A stretch of 7,756 nucleotides of DNA from CAYTOJ01 sp964439415 (GTDB lineage: Bacteria > Pseudomonadota > Alphaproteobacteria > Rickettsiales > CAZAGG01). Positions 1 through 7,093 of the stretch are shown here, piece after piece; the first letter of the stretch is position 1; the number at the start of each line of letters is the position of its first letter. The position numbers and the translations under genes are program-made. The DNA is taken from positions 1 through 7,756 of the forward strand of contig CAYTOJ010000093.1 in the NCBI GenBank assembly GCA_964439415.1, in the 5' to 3' direction. Under the pieces are notes generated by a model, which made no database searches, was not told the origin of the DNA, and saw only the letters and a list, made by a program, of their open reading frames with translations.

Positions 1-53
1 ACCCGTGTTACCACCGTGAAAGGGTGGTGTCCTAACCGCTAGACGAAGGAGTC
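1..53 (-). tRNA. tRNA-Glu (anticodon UUC), 3' part cut off by window edge
   Basis: Read on the minus strand, this is the 5' two-thirds of a glutamate tRNA. The acceptor strand starts at base 53 with GACTCCTT. It is followed by the D arm (CGTCTAGCGGTTAGGAC), the anticodon stem and the seven-base loop CTTTCAC, whose anticodon TTC lies at 20-18. The variable region and the first T-stem bases (ACGGGT) run into base 1. The CCTTCGTCTAG start and the ACACC(A/G)CCCTTTCACGG(T/C)GGTAAC anticodon arm are typical of bacterial tRNA-Glu(UUC). The T loop, the acceptor 3' strand and any encoded CCA lie outside the window, so completeness cannot be judged. Confidence 0.93.
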
Positions 54-61
54 TCAAGGCA

Positions 62-91
62 TTTAAAGCGCAATCTATTTATTGATTTCAA
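62..91 (-). promoter_or_regulatory. Candidate sigma-70-type promoter of tRNA-Glu
   Basis: On the minus strand a TTGAAA -35-like hexamer (91-86) is separated by 18 bp from a TTTAAA -10-like hexamer (67-62). The expected start of transcription falls around 55-56, only a few bases before the tRNA 5' end at 53, which would give a very short leader. The spacing and position are good, but the -10 match is imperfect and the region is AT-rich, so chance matches are possible. Confidence 0.35.
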
Positions 92-130
92 AAAGGCAAA
101 TGTTTCCATCAATTTTAGAAAAGATTTTTT

Positions 131-354
131 GTAACTCCCCAGGTCTGCTGGTCTAGATGTACGTTGCTTGTCTCCCCCACCGCGAGCATAGGGGCATTAA
201 GGTGGAGAATGTGTTGATACTATGGAAAGAAGAAAGTCCCCCGCACCTGGCTGCGCTGTCGGCTCTGGCAACTAGTTCCCAAACTGCCCAATGCTTCGCC
301 AAGGCGAGGGCGGTGGGGGAAGCCCAGAGCTCGTGCCAACACCTGGGGAGTTAC
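131..354. repeat. 224-bp intergenic repeat element with inverted ends (MITE-like or structured RNA), copy 1
   Basis: The ends form a perfect 14-bp inverted repeat: GTAACTCCCCAGGT at 131-144 and ACCTGGGGAGTTAC at 341-354. Further in, a second perfect 11-bp pair, TCCCCCACCGC (173-183) and GCGGTGGGGGA (310-320), encloses the core. A small hairpin (CTTCGC, loop CAAG, GCGAGG; 294-309) abuts it directly. The first 53 bp recur at 7704-7756 with 48 of 53 identical bases, so this is a dispersed repeat. No transposase or convincing reading frame is inside. A miniature inverted-repeat transposable element and a multicopy structured RNA both fit. The nested stems give no strand preference. I do not recognise it as a named family. 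Confidence 0.75.
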
Positions 355-366
355 TATTTTTTGACT

Positions 367-399
367 ATACCTATCGCACTCTTGAAGTGCGATAGGTAT
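367..399. repeat. 33-bp perfect palindromic repeat, copy 1
   Basis: Arms ATACCTATCGCACT (367-380) and AGTGCGATAGGTAT (386-399) pair perfectly over 14 bp around the five-base loop CTTGA. An identical 33-bp unit occurs at 2343-2375 in the same orientation. It lies 25 bp beyond the trmB stop codon, so it would form a strong hairpin in the trmB 3' end and could stop transcription or protect the RNA. On the minus strand the hairpin is followed by AGTCAAAAAATAG rather than a T run, so it is not a standard intrinsic terminator. It resembles REP-type or other small palindromic dispersed repeats, but I cannot assign it to a named family. Confidence 0.85.
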
Positions 400-424
400 G
401 TGTATGATATATGGAAGTTATAAA

Positions 425-1126
425 TTATTCAGCAATCTGAAACTCCAGAAATACGGGCTTCCTTCCTTCAGCTATGGCTTTGCGGTAATATGGTGTTGTA
501 GTGAAATCAGGCGGGGGAAGGCGGAAGTCATCCGCTGTTCCGGCTGTCCACTTCAGGTTTTTGTTCTGAAGCGCTGCGAGCATTATATGCTCTGCGTAAT
601 CAACGCTGTCTGTAGCTATGCGCAGAAGTCCGCCGGGTGCGAGGGATGCTGCCAGTAAGGCAAGCATTTCCTTACTTAGAAAGCGGCGTTTATGATGGCG
701 CTTCTTTGGCCATGGGTCAGGAAATAATACAAAACACCGGGAAAAGAAGCTGGGATGCTGCAGTAAATCGCCAGATTCCTCTTTTATTACAAGTAATTCC
801 CGGCCATCACCAGGATAAAGACGCAGGTTGTCAAGGCCAAGTCTGGATATTTTTTTCGCAGTAACGGCAATACCATTATAATAAGGCTCACATGCTATGA
901 TACCAATGCCGGGATTATTCGCGGCCTGATGCACTGCATGTTCGCCGTTGCCGGAGCCTATCTCCAGCCAGTATTCATTTATTGAGGTTGGAAATAATCT
1001 AGGCACATTCAGTTTATCGTTACCTGATATTGAGAAGGTGATTCCTGGGATGCCTTCGTGAAGTTTTTCTACATCCCGGCTTGAAATTCCCCTGCCTTTG
1101 CGGCGGCCAAAGGTGCGAAGCATCAT
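425..1126 (-). CDS. trmB: tRNA (guanine(46)-N7)-methyltransferase TrmB
   Basis: This 233-residue cytoplasmic enzyme methylates N7 of guanosine 46 in the tRNA variable loop, using S-adenosylmethionine. The class I SAM-binding motif is LEIGSGNGEH (54-63), followed by the acidic ACEPYYNGI segment (78-86). The family signature FPDPWPKKRHHKRR spans 135-148, and the C-terminal TPYYRKAIAEGRKP block (211-224) matches the usual TxYExKA...G region. Length is normal for the family and no key residue is missing. The start ATG (1126-1124) overlaps the metC stop as ATGA, with AAGG about 7-10 bases upstream as a Shine-Dalgarno sequence. A second ATG follows immediately, so the protein could begin one residue later. 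It is the downstream gene of a metC-trmB unit and probably depends on metC transcription. The palindrome at 367-399 lies just past its stop. Confidence 0.96.
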   Translation of the reverse strand: MMLRTFGRRKGRGISSRDVEKLHEGIPGITFSISGNDKLNVPRLFPTSINEYWLEIGSGNGEHAVHQAANNPGIGIIACEPYYNGIAVTAKKISRLGLDNLRLYPGDGRELLVIKEESGDLLQHPSFFSRCFVLFPDPWPKKRHHKRRFLSKEMLALLAASLAPGGLLRIATDSVDYAEHIMLAALQNKNLKWTAGTADDFRLPPPDFTTTPYYRKAIAEGRKPVFLEFQIAE

Positions 1127-2277
1127 GGTAGCCTTGCAAGGCCTTGCGTTATATCCTCCCGTAAATCATCCGCATCCTCTAAGCCTATAGACAGGCGGAG
1201 CATTGAGCCGTTGTGCGGCCATGGGGTGCTGCGTATAGCGCGTGGGCAGAATGGTATGATTAAACTTTCAAAACCGCCCCATGAGTACCCCATTTTCAGA
1301 AAGCGCATCCCATCAAGCATTTTCGCCAGTTCTGTCTCATTATATAGTTTCTTCAAAACAATTGAGAAAAGTCCACTGGAGCCGCAATAGTCCCGCTTCC
1401 ATATGTCATGACCAGGGCAGTCAGGGAACGCCGGGTGCAGCACTTTCTCCACCAGGGGATGCTCCCTTAATTTGCCTGCGAGATACAGTGCTGATTTCTG
1501 ATGCACCTGCATCCGTACACCAAGGCTTCTAAGGCCGCGCTGCATCAGGAAACAATTCTCAGGGCTGGCAGCTATGCCGATTGTTTTGGCAAAACGCGAA
1601 ACGCTTGTATATGAGTCCTCATTACAGGTTATTATGCCCCCCACCACATCAGAATGGCCGTTGATGTATTTAGTGGCAGAGTGAACAACTATATCCACGC
1701 CCTTATTAAATGCCTTATAGAACAAAGGCGTTGCCCAGCTATTATCCATAATCACGATTATGCCTGCATCGTGCGCTGCGTTGGATATAGCCGGAATATC
1801 CTGAACTTCAAAGGTGAGTGAGCCGGGGCTTTCTGTATACACAACCCTGGTGTTGGGCTGAAAAAGCTCTTTTATACCTGCGCCTATCAACGGATCATAA
1901 AAGGTTGTGTCTATGCCAAAGCGTTTCAGTTCAATGGCGGCAAGCCTACGGCTGGGGCCATAGGCTGAATCTGTCATCAGCAGATGATCCCCGGCTGATA
2001 ACTGGCTGAGGAGGGATGCCGCAACAGCCGTTATGCCGGATGATAAAGCCAGCGTTCGCCCGCCTTCAATCTCCCCTAGGGCTTCCTCCAGGCAGCGGGA
2101 AGTCGGATTTCCCTCCCGCGCATAGCGGTAGCCATTATAGGCTTCCTTCTGGGATTCATAATATTCCCGAATGGTAGGGAACAGTACGGTTGAGCCGTGA
2201 TAAACCGGGGGATTGACAAATCCATGCCAGTCTTCCGGCTTTCTTCCAGCATGAGTTATAAGAGTGTCTATTTTCAT
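1123..2277 (-). CDS. metC: Cystathionine beta-lyase (PLP-dependent)
   Basis: This 384-residue Cys/Met-metabolism PLP enzyme (fold type I) should cleave cystathionine to homocysteine, pyruvate and ammonia in the cytoplasm, the penultimate step of methionine synthesis by transsulfuration. The PLP lysine is K203 in SATKYINGHSDVVGG. D178 in MDNSWATP should contact the pyridine nitrogen, Y106 (AYGPSR) stacks on the ring, and Y52/R54 in YRYAREGNPT match the phosphate-binding pair supplied by the neighbouring subunit. The C-terminal GYSWGGFESL segment (near 332-341) is typical of beta-lyases rather than gamma-synthases. Full length. The start at 2277 lacks a clear Shine-Dalgarno sequence but gives the standard N-terminus (DTLITHAGRKP). 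Its stop overlaps the trmB start (ATGA). It is transcribed divergently from the DUF4175 gene. A related lyase acting on other sulfur amino acids cannot be excluded. Confidence 0.92.
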   Translation of the reverse strand: MKIDTLITHAGRKPEDWHGFVNPPVYHGSTVLFPTIREYYESQKEAYNGYRYAREGNPTSRCLEEALGEIEGGRTLALSSGITAVAASLLSQLSAGDHLLMTDSAYGPSRRLAAIELKRFGIDTTFYDPLIGAGIKELFQPNTRVVYTESPGSLTFEVQDIPAISNAAHDAGIIVIMDNSWATPLFYKAFNKGVDIVVHSATKYINGHSDVVGGIITCNEDSYTSVSRFAKTIGIAASPENCFLMQRGLRSLGVRMQVHQKSALYLAGKLREHPLVEKVLHPAFPDCPGHDIWKRDYCGSSGLFSIVLKKLYNETELAKMLDGMRFLKMGYSWGGFESLIIPFCPRAIRSTPWPHNGSMLRLSIGLEDADDLREDITQGLARLP

Positions 2278-2341
2278 AACGGCCGTAAAATTGAGGTTTT
2301 TGTATACCTAATTGTTTTTCAGGGGTATATTATTTTGTATA

Positions 2342-2376
2342 TATACCTATCGCACTCTTGAAGTGCGATAGGTATA
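2342..2376. repeat. Palindromic repeat, copy 2, in the metC/DUF4175 divergent spacer
   Basis: The 33-bp core (2343-2375) is identical to the copy at 367-399, including the CTTGA loop and its orientation. One extra flanking T-A pair extends the arms to 15 bp (TATACCTATCGCACT at 2342-2356 and its complement at 2362-2376). It lies 65 bp upstream of metC and 42 bp upstream of the DUF4175 gene, so a promoter-proximal effect, such as a protein-binding site or a hairpin in a leader, is possible. A terminator role is less likely between divergent genes. Confidence 0.85.
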
Positions 2377-2417
2377 GATGCACACAAAAGTTTATAAACA
2401 GGCTTTTAGCAGTATAA

Positions 2418-4724
2418 ATGTTCATTCGGGTTAAAATTTACAGCCTGTTTACACGTTTCAGCATGGCTCTGGAGCATAGCCTGCATTTCCTGCTTATCCC
2501 CCTTATACTGACCCTTCTGTTATGCAACCTGCTGATTTTTAGCATTCTGGATGGTAATAACGGTTTTATATTACCGCTGCTGCTAGCTATAGCACTGGCG
2601 GGAATGGGGTTGTTTATAAGAAAACTGATTACTGAGTTTAGAATACTCTCCCCTAAATCAGCCCGTTTGCAACTGGAGCGGCACAGCGGGATAGCAGTAG
2701 GCACACTTGATTTTCTGAAGGATAGCCCAACCCATACACTAGAAAAACACGGCAAAGTTCTCTGGCATAAACAGCAGCAATGGGCGCGGGAGCAACTACG
2801 GAGCTTGAAATTAAAGTTCCCGAATTTCAATAACTTGCTTAAAGGGGATGCTTATGCGCTGTTAAGTCTGGTGCTGCTTGGTCTGTTGGCCGGATTTTTT
2901 ATAGAAGGCAAACCGGGGCTTAAGAATATTACTGCGGTTTTAAAACCGATTGGCCTGAGTGGTGCTGATGATGTGATCATTTCAGCCTGGCTGACTTTAC
3001 CTGATTATATGGGTGGTAAGAGGTTCAGGTTATTTACTGAAAAAGAAGCTGTAATTACAAAGGTTCCGTCCGGGAGTAATCTCAGTCTGGAAACACAAGG
3101 CTTCAGTTTCGCGCCACGCCTGTATGCCAATAATAGTAGTTATTCCCTGAATAATCTGGAAAATAACAGGCATAATGCCAGTGTTTGGCTGACATCCGGC
3201 GCAAAGGTGCAGGTCAGGGGTTTCTGGAGAAATACCTACGCCAGCACTGATTTGAGTGTGATTCCCGATGCGCCGCCACAGGTTAAAATAACCGCCACCC
3301 CGGTATTGCTTAAAAATGGGCAGATAAAAATCACTTATCAGGCTAGTGATGATTTCGGCCTTAAGAAGCTGAAACTGGTTGGCTTTGTAAAAGACAATAC
3401 AGGCAATGAAAAGTTCACCCGCGAGCATGAAATAAGCGTGCCAGCTTCCAGCACAGTGGATGATAGTGCCAGCATACAGGTTTCATCAGCCCGCTGGTGG
3501 GGGCAGTTGGTGCATCTCAAACTGATGACTTATGACGTTAAAGGGCAAAGCGCATCCAGCGGCAATGTTACTCTGCAATTGCCGGAACTACAGCTTAAGC
3601 ACCCGTTTGCCATCAAGCTTGCCTGGCAGAAAAAATTATTAATGGCGGAAGGCGCTGATTTGCTGGCTGGTGCGGAGAATATCAGCGGACTTTCCACCCT
3701 TGTCAATGAGTATAATGCAGATAAGAAAGTTTTTCTCGCGCTGCGGGCAAACGCCTACCGCCTGGCGCGTGCGCGGGATAATACCGATAAGCAGCAATCG
3801 CTTGATTTGCTGACCGATATTATCGCCTATGTAGAGAATGCCGGAAAAGGTGATAAAGGCGATTATGCCAGAACTTTGAGCCGCCTGCTGGAGGCGATGA
3901 AGAACGGCGATAAACTGCGTGATGTGGCAATGCTGGCGGCGCGGCTGAATGCACAAATCAGCCAGAGTCTCATGGATGCAGGCGTTAAGGTGATAGATAC
4001 AAAAGATATTCCGCCACAGTTGCTGAATAAGGTGGAAACTGTGCAGGGTGCTTTGCAGCGTATACTTAATCTATATGCCACCGGAGCGCGGGAAGAGGCT
4101 ATGAGAATGCTGGAGCAGATGCGCAAATCCCTGGATAAAGCCGCGAGTGAGCCGGATAATCCAGTTCTGGAACAGCAGATGATGGAGGCTTTGCAGGCAC
4201 TATCTGGCATTAAAGAGCTTGCGACAGAGCAAAAGCAACTATCCGACACACTTTTTTCCAGCAGAGACGATAAGGCTAAGCTAATGAGCCTAGCGGAGAA
4301 TCAGAAATGGCTGGAGACAAAACTGGATAAAATAGCCAGTCAGATAGAGCAGGGTGGGCTTAAAAAATGCAGTGGCTTGTCAGCTTCCAAATCTGATATG
4401 AAAAATGCAGGCAATGCAGCATCAACAGGCAGGGGGAAACAGGCTTCCACCAGTGCTTTGAGTGCATATGAAGAGTTGCAGAAAATGCTGAAGCAGGCAG
4501 AGCAGGATTTCGCGGAAAAATACGGGAGCCAGTTTATACTAAATGGAATGGGCGAGCAACAGGGTGGTCAGGGGACAAATCCTTCAGGTCATGTTGATAT
4601 GCCGGATAAGTTCAAGGTGGAGAGAAGCAGGGAAATTCTGGAAGAACTATACCGCCGCGCAAACGATCAATCCCGCCCCCGCCCTGAACTGGAATATCTG
4701 GAACGGCTGCTTGAGGGGTATTAA
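2418..4724 (+). CDS. DUF4175 / TIGR02302-family membrane protein, function unknown
   Basis: This 768-residue protein has three predicted membrane segments (about 22-44, 49-67 and 145-162) and then a long soluble part. The segment after the second helix (LSPKSARLQLERHSG, 77-91; LWHKQQQWAREQLRSLKLKFP, 115-135) matches the conserved pattern of alphaproteobacterial DUF4175 proteins. A beta-rich portion (about 185-390) includes WLTLPDYMGG and ITYQASDDFGLKKLKL. A helical, coiled-coil-prone region follows (about 400-650), then a low-complexity Ser/Ala/Gly/Gln linker (about 655-725). The C-terminus REILEELYRRANDQSRPRPELEYLERLL is the hallmark ending. It is slightly short for the family, mainly in the Gly/Gln-rich linker. 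The early membrane segments and conserved C-terminus support this start, although no Shine-Dalgarno sequence is visible. The molecular role of the family is not established. ptsP follows 119 bp downstream on the same strand. Confidence 0.87.
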   Translation: MFIRVKIYSLFTRFSMALEHSLHFLLIPLILTLLLCNLLIFSILDGNNGFILPLLLAIALAGMGLFIRKLITEFRILSPKSARLQLERHSGIAVGTLDFLKDSPTHTLEKHGKVLWHKQQQWAREQLRSLKLKFPNFNNLLKGDAYALLSLVLLGLLAGFFIEGKPGLKNITAVLKPIGLSGADDVIISAWLTLPDYMGGKRFRLFTEKEAVITKVPSGSNLSLETQGFSFAPRLYANNSSYSLNNLENNRHNASVWLTSGAKVQVRGFWRNTYASTDLSVIPDAPPQVKITATPVLLKNGQIKITYQASDDFGLKKLKLVGFVKDNTGNEKFTREHEISVPASSTVDDSASIQVSSARWWGQLVHLKLMTYDVKGQSASSGNVTLQLPELQLKHPFAIKLAWQKKLLMAEGADLLAGAENISGLSTLVNEYNADKKVFLALRANAYRLARARDNTDKQQSLDLLTDIIAYVENAGKGDKGDYARTLSRLLEAMKNGDKLRDVAMLAARLNAQISQSLMDAGVKVIDTKDIPPQLLNKVETVQGALQRILNLYATGAREEAMRMLEQMRKSLDKAASEPDNPVLEQQMMEALQALSGIKELATEQKQLSDTLFSSRDDKAKLMSLAENQKWLETKLDKIASQIEQGGLKKCSGLSASKSDMKNAGNAASTGRGKQASTSALSAYEELQKMLKQAEQDFAEKYGSQFILNGMGEQQGGQGTNPSGHVDMPDKFKVERSREILEELYRRANDQSRPRPELEYLERLLEGY

Positions 4725-4843
4725 GTACCTGATGCCACTTTATATTGTTGAACAGAAAGTATTTTTTTCTATCACCGCTTATGGCTGTACAAATACTCAG
4801 GTGTTAGGTATGCAGTTTTAAAAAGAAGCATGGGGCTGCGTTA

Positions 4844-7093
4844 GTGGATTCTTTGAGATTGCTGCGGGATATACGCGATATCATGGCGCAGAGCGGAGAT
4901 GCCCAGAAGAAGCTTGATCTGGTGGTGGAGTCAATAGCCTCCGGCATTGAATCCAGCGTATGTTCGGTATACCTGCTACGGGCTGGCGATGTGCTGGAAT
5001 TATTCGCAAATGTTGGATTCAAGCGTTCATCAATCCATACGGTCAAACTTGGAATCGGTCAGGGGCTTATAGGCCTGGTAGCCTCCACGCAGGTTCCGCT
5101 TAATTTAAAGGATGCGAAAAGCCACCCGGAATTTGTTTATGTCGCTGCAACGGGGGAGGAGGAATATAATTCATTCCTTGGCGTGCCGCTTATCCGCAGC
5201 GGTGAGCTTGTAGGCGTACTGGCGATTCAGGATAAAACCAGCCGCGAATATGGCGATATGATGGTGGAGATACTTCAGATTATCTCCATGGTGGTTGCTG
5301 AACTGGTATTTTCAAGCGGACTGATTAATCAGGAGGAGTTGGAGAAAGGGCGTGGCTCCAGCCTGTTTCCGCAGCACATTATGGGTTCGCGCCTGGCTGA
5401 TGGTATAGCTAAAGGCTTTGCCCACGTCCACGAGCCTGCAATTGAGATAACTAAATATGTGGCTGATGATCCTGCTAAAGAGCAGGTCAGGTTTGAAGAT
5501 GCGCTGAGGTCGCTCAGGGAGTCAATTGATAGTCTGGTAGCCAGCCATGGAATGAGCGGCGGCGAGGAACTGGCGGAGATCATGGAAGTGTACCGCCTGT
5601 TCGCATACGATAAAGGCTGGGCGCAGCGCATAAGGGATGGCATAGCCAGCGGACTCACGGCGGAAGCGGCAGTGCGCATGGCGCAGGAGCAGATGCGCGC
5701 AAAGATGGAAAAAACAGCGAATGAATACCTGCGTGAGCGAATGCATGATATTGAGAACATCGGCAACCGCCTGCTGCAGATTCTCTCAGGCAATATACGA
5801 ATCAGCCAGCCGGTTTTCCAGAACCGTGATTTTGTATTAGTGGCGCGCCACATGGGACCCGCTGAACTTTTCGAGTATGACAGAAAATACCTGAAGGGCA
5901 TTGTGCTGGAGAGCGGTTCACCAACATCCCACATAGTTATAATCGCCAGGGCGCTGGATATTCCCGTGGTGGGCAGGCTGCGCGGACTTATAAATCAGCT
6001 TAAAAGCGGTGAGCCGCTAATTATCAATGGCAATGCCGGGGAAGTTTATCTTAATCCGACCAATGAAATTGAGCGGGTTTTTGATACATATATATCTGAG
6101 GCGAAAATCCGCAAATCACTTTTCGCAAAAGTGAAGGACATGCCAGCAGTAACGCTGGACGGCCAGCTGGTGCGGATAAACATGAACGCCGGATTATTCA
6201 TTGATTTAAGCCACCTGCATGAAGTGGGTGCTGATGGTATCGGCCTTTACCGCACTGAACTGCCGTTTATGATGGCCAAAACTTTTCCCGATGCGGCCGC
6301 TCAAGGGGAGGTATACAGCGAGGCTTACCGCCAGTGTGGTGACAAGCCGATAATATTCAGAACCTTTGACATAGGCGGCGATAAGAACGTTGACTATATT
6401 TATAGCCCGCCTGAGGAGAACCCGGCAATGGGCTGGCGCGCCGCTAGAATCGCCATTGACCGCCCCTCAATTTTCAGAACCCAGGCCAGGGGGCTGATAA
6501 TAGCTGCGGCGGATAAACAGCTTAAGGTGATGTTTCCCTTCATTGCCACTGCGGAAGAGGTTAAAGTCTTAAAGCGCATATTCATGGAAGAACTGGAAGT
6601 AGTCAACCGCATGGGCTATACACTGCCACGGCAGATTCTATATGGCGCAATGATTGAAATACCAGCCGTTCTGTTTGATCTGGATGGATTGTTCAGACAG
6701 GTGGATTTTGTCTCTGTCGGCAGTAACGATTTAATGCAGTTTCTGTTTGCCTGCGACCGCAACAGCCAGGTGCTGGCTGACCGCTACAGTATGCTCTGCC
6801 CGGCTATGTTTGAAGTGCTAAGCTCAATTCCGGCCAAGGCGGCACAATATGGGCGGGAAGTTGGCTTCTGTGGGGAGATGGCAAGCCGCCCGGCGCAGGC
6901 CATGTGTCTGCTGGCAATGGGTTTTCATTCCCTTTCCATGCCGGCATCGGCGATTGGGGCGATTAAGGCGATGATACGTTCCCTGGATTTAAATAAATTC
7001 ACCGAGTTTTTCCAGGACATATCAAAAAGATATGAAAAGGATTTTGATGGCATTATCTTAAATTATGCACGCGATAATAATGTGATAATATGA
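4844..7093 (+). CDS. ptsP: PEP-protein phosphotransferase PtsP, enzyme I of the nitrogen PTS (EI-Ntr)
   Basis: This 749-residue cytoplasmic kinase transfers phosphate from phosphoenolpyruvate to NPr/HPr, the first step of PTS-Ntr. An N-terminal GAF domain (about 10-157, with CSVYLLRAGDVLELFA and SFLGVPLIRSGELVGVLAIQD) precedes the helical HPr-binding part (about 180-320). The phosphohistidine is H363 in GSPTSHIVIIAR. The PEP-binding barrel shows GIGLYRTELPFM (465-476), FRTFDIGGDK (505-514), MGWRAARIAIDRP, IEIPAVLFDLD, SVGSNDLMQF (624-633) and the catalytic cysteine C676 in GFCGEMASRP. Full length for EI-Ntr. The start is GTG at 4844. The only in-frame triplets upstream before the TAG at 4805 contain no ATG, GTG or TTG, so no longer start exists. 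The Shine-Dalgarno sequence is weak (GGGG at 4832-4835). In Sinorhizobium and Caulobacter, glutamine sensed by the GAF domain inhibits this enzyme; that is known for the family and not shown here. Its stop overlaps the next start (ATGA). Confidence 0.96.
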   Translation: MDSLRLLRDIRDIMAQSGDAQKKLDLVVESIASGIESSVCSVYLLRAGDVLELFANVGFKRSSIHTVKLGIGQGLIGLVASTQVPLNLKDAKSHPEFVYVAATGEEEYNSFLGVPLIRSGELVGVLAIQDKTSREYGDMMVEILQIISMVVAELVFSSGLINQEELEKGRGSSLFPQHIMGSRLADGIAKGFAHVHEPAIEITKYVADDPAKEQVRFEDALRSLRESIDSLVASHGMSGGEELAEIMEVYRLFAYDKGWAQRIRDGIASGLTAEAAVRMAQEQMRAKMEKTANEYLRERMHDIENIGNRLLQILSGNIRISQPVFQNRDFVLVARHMGPAELFEYDRKYLKGIVLESGSPTSHIVIIARALDIPVVGRLRGLINQLKSGEPLIINGNAGEVYLNPTNEIERVFDTYISEAKIRKSLFAKVKDMPAVTLDGQLVRINMNAGLFIDLSHLHEVGADGIGLYRTELPFMMAKTFPDAAAQGEVYSEAYRQCGDKPIIFRTFDIGGDKNVDYIYSPPEENPAMGWRAARIAIDRPSIFRTQARGLIIAAADKQLKVMFPFIATAEEVKVLKRIFMEELEVVNRMGYTLPRQILYGAMIEIPAVLFDLDGLFRQVDFVSVGSNDLMQFLFACDRNSQVLADRYSMLCPAMFEVLSSIPAKAAQYGREVGFCGEMASRPAQAMCLLAMGFHSLSMPASAIGAIKAMIRSLDLNKFTEFFQDISKRYEKDFDGIILNYARDNNVII

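Noticed and set aside
131..354. 6S RNA, SRP RNA, RNase P RNA or tmRNA
   Set aside because: The rod-like pairing brought these to mind, but I see none of the conserved SRP, RNase P or tmRNA motifs, and partial duplication at 7704 is unlike a single-copy housekeeping RNA.
367..399. Palindrome as an intrinsic terminator for trmB
   Set aside because: The stem is strong, but on the minus strand it is followed by AGTCAAAAAATAG with no T run; kept as a repeat with a possible 3'-end role only.
157..423. 88-residue plus-strand reading frame through the 224-bp element and the palindrome
   Set aside because: It runs across two unrelated repeats with no ribosome binding site or recognisable domain, so it is most likely chance.
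4758..4797. AGTATTT / AAATACT inverted repeat between DUF4175 and ptsP
   Set aside because: Only 7 bp with a 26-base loop in AT-rich DNA, with no convincing promoter or terminator around it. The 119-bp gap 4725-4843 shows nothing else I can support.
4543..4821. 92-residue plus-strand frame across the end of the DUF4175 gene
   Set aside because: It overlaps the conserved C-terminus of DUF4175 in another frame and has no recognisable features.
5329..5934. 201-residue minus-strand frame opposite ptsP
   Set aside because: Serine/arginine-rich shadow of the ptsP coding strand with no domain; ptsP is clearly the real gene.
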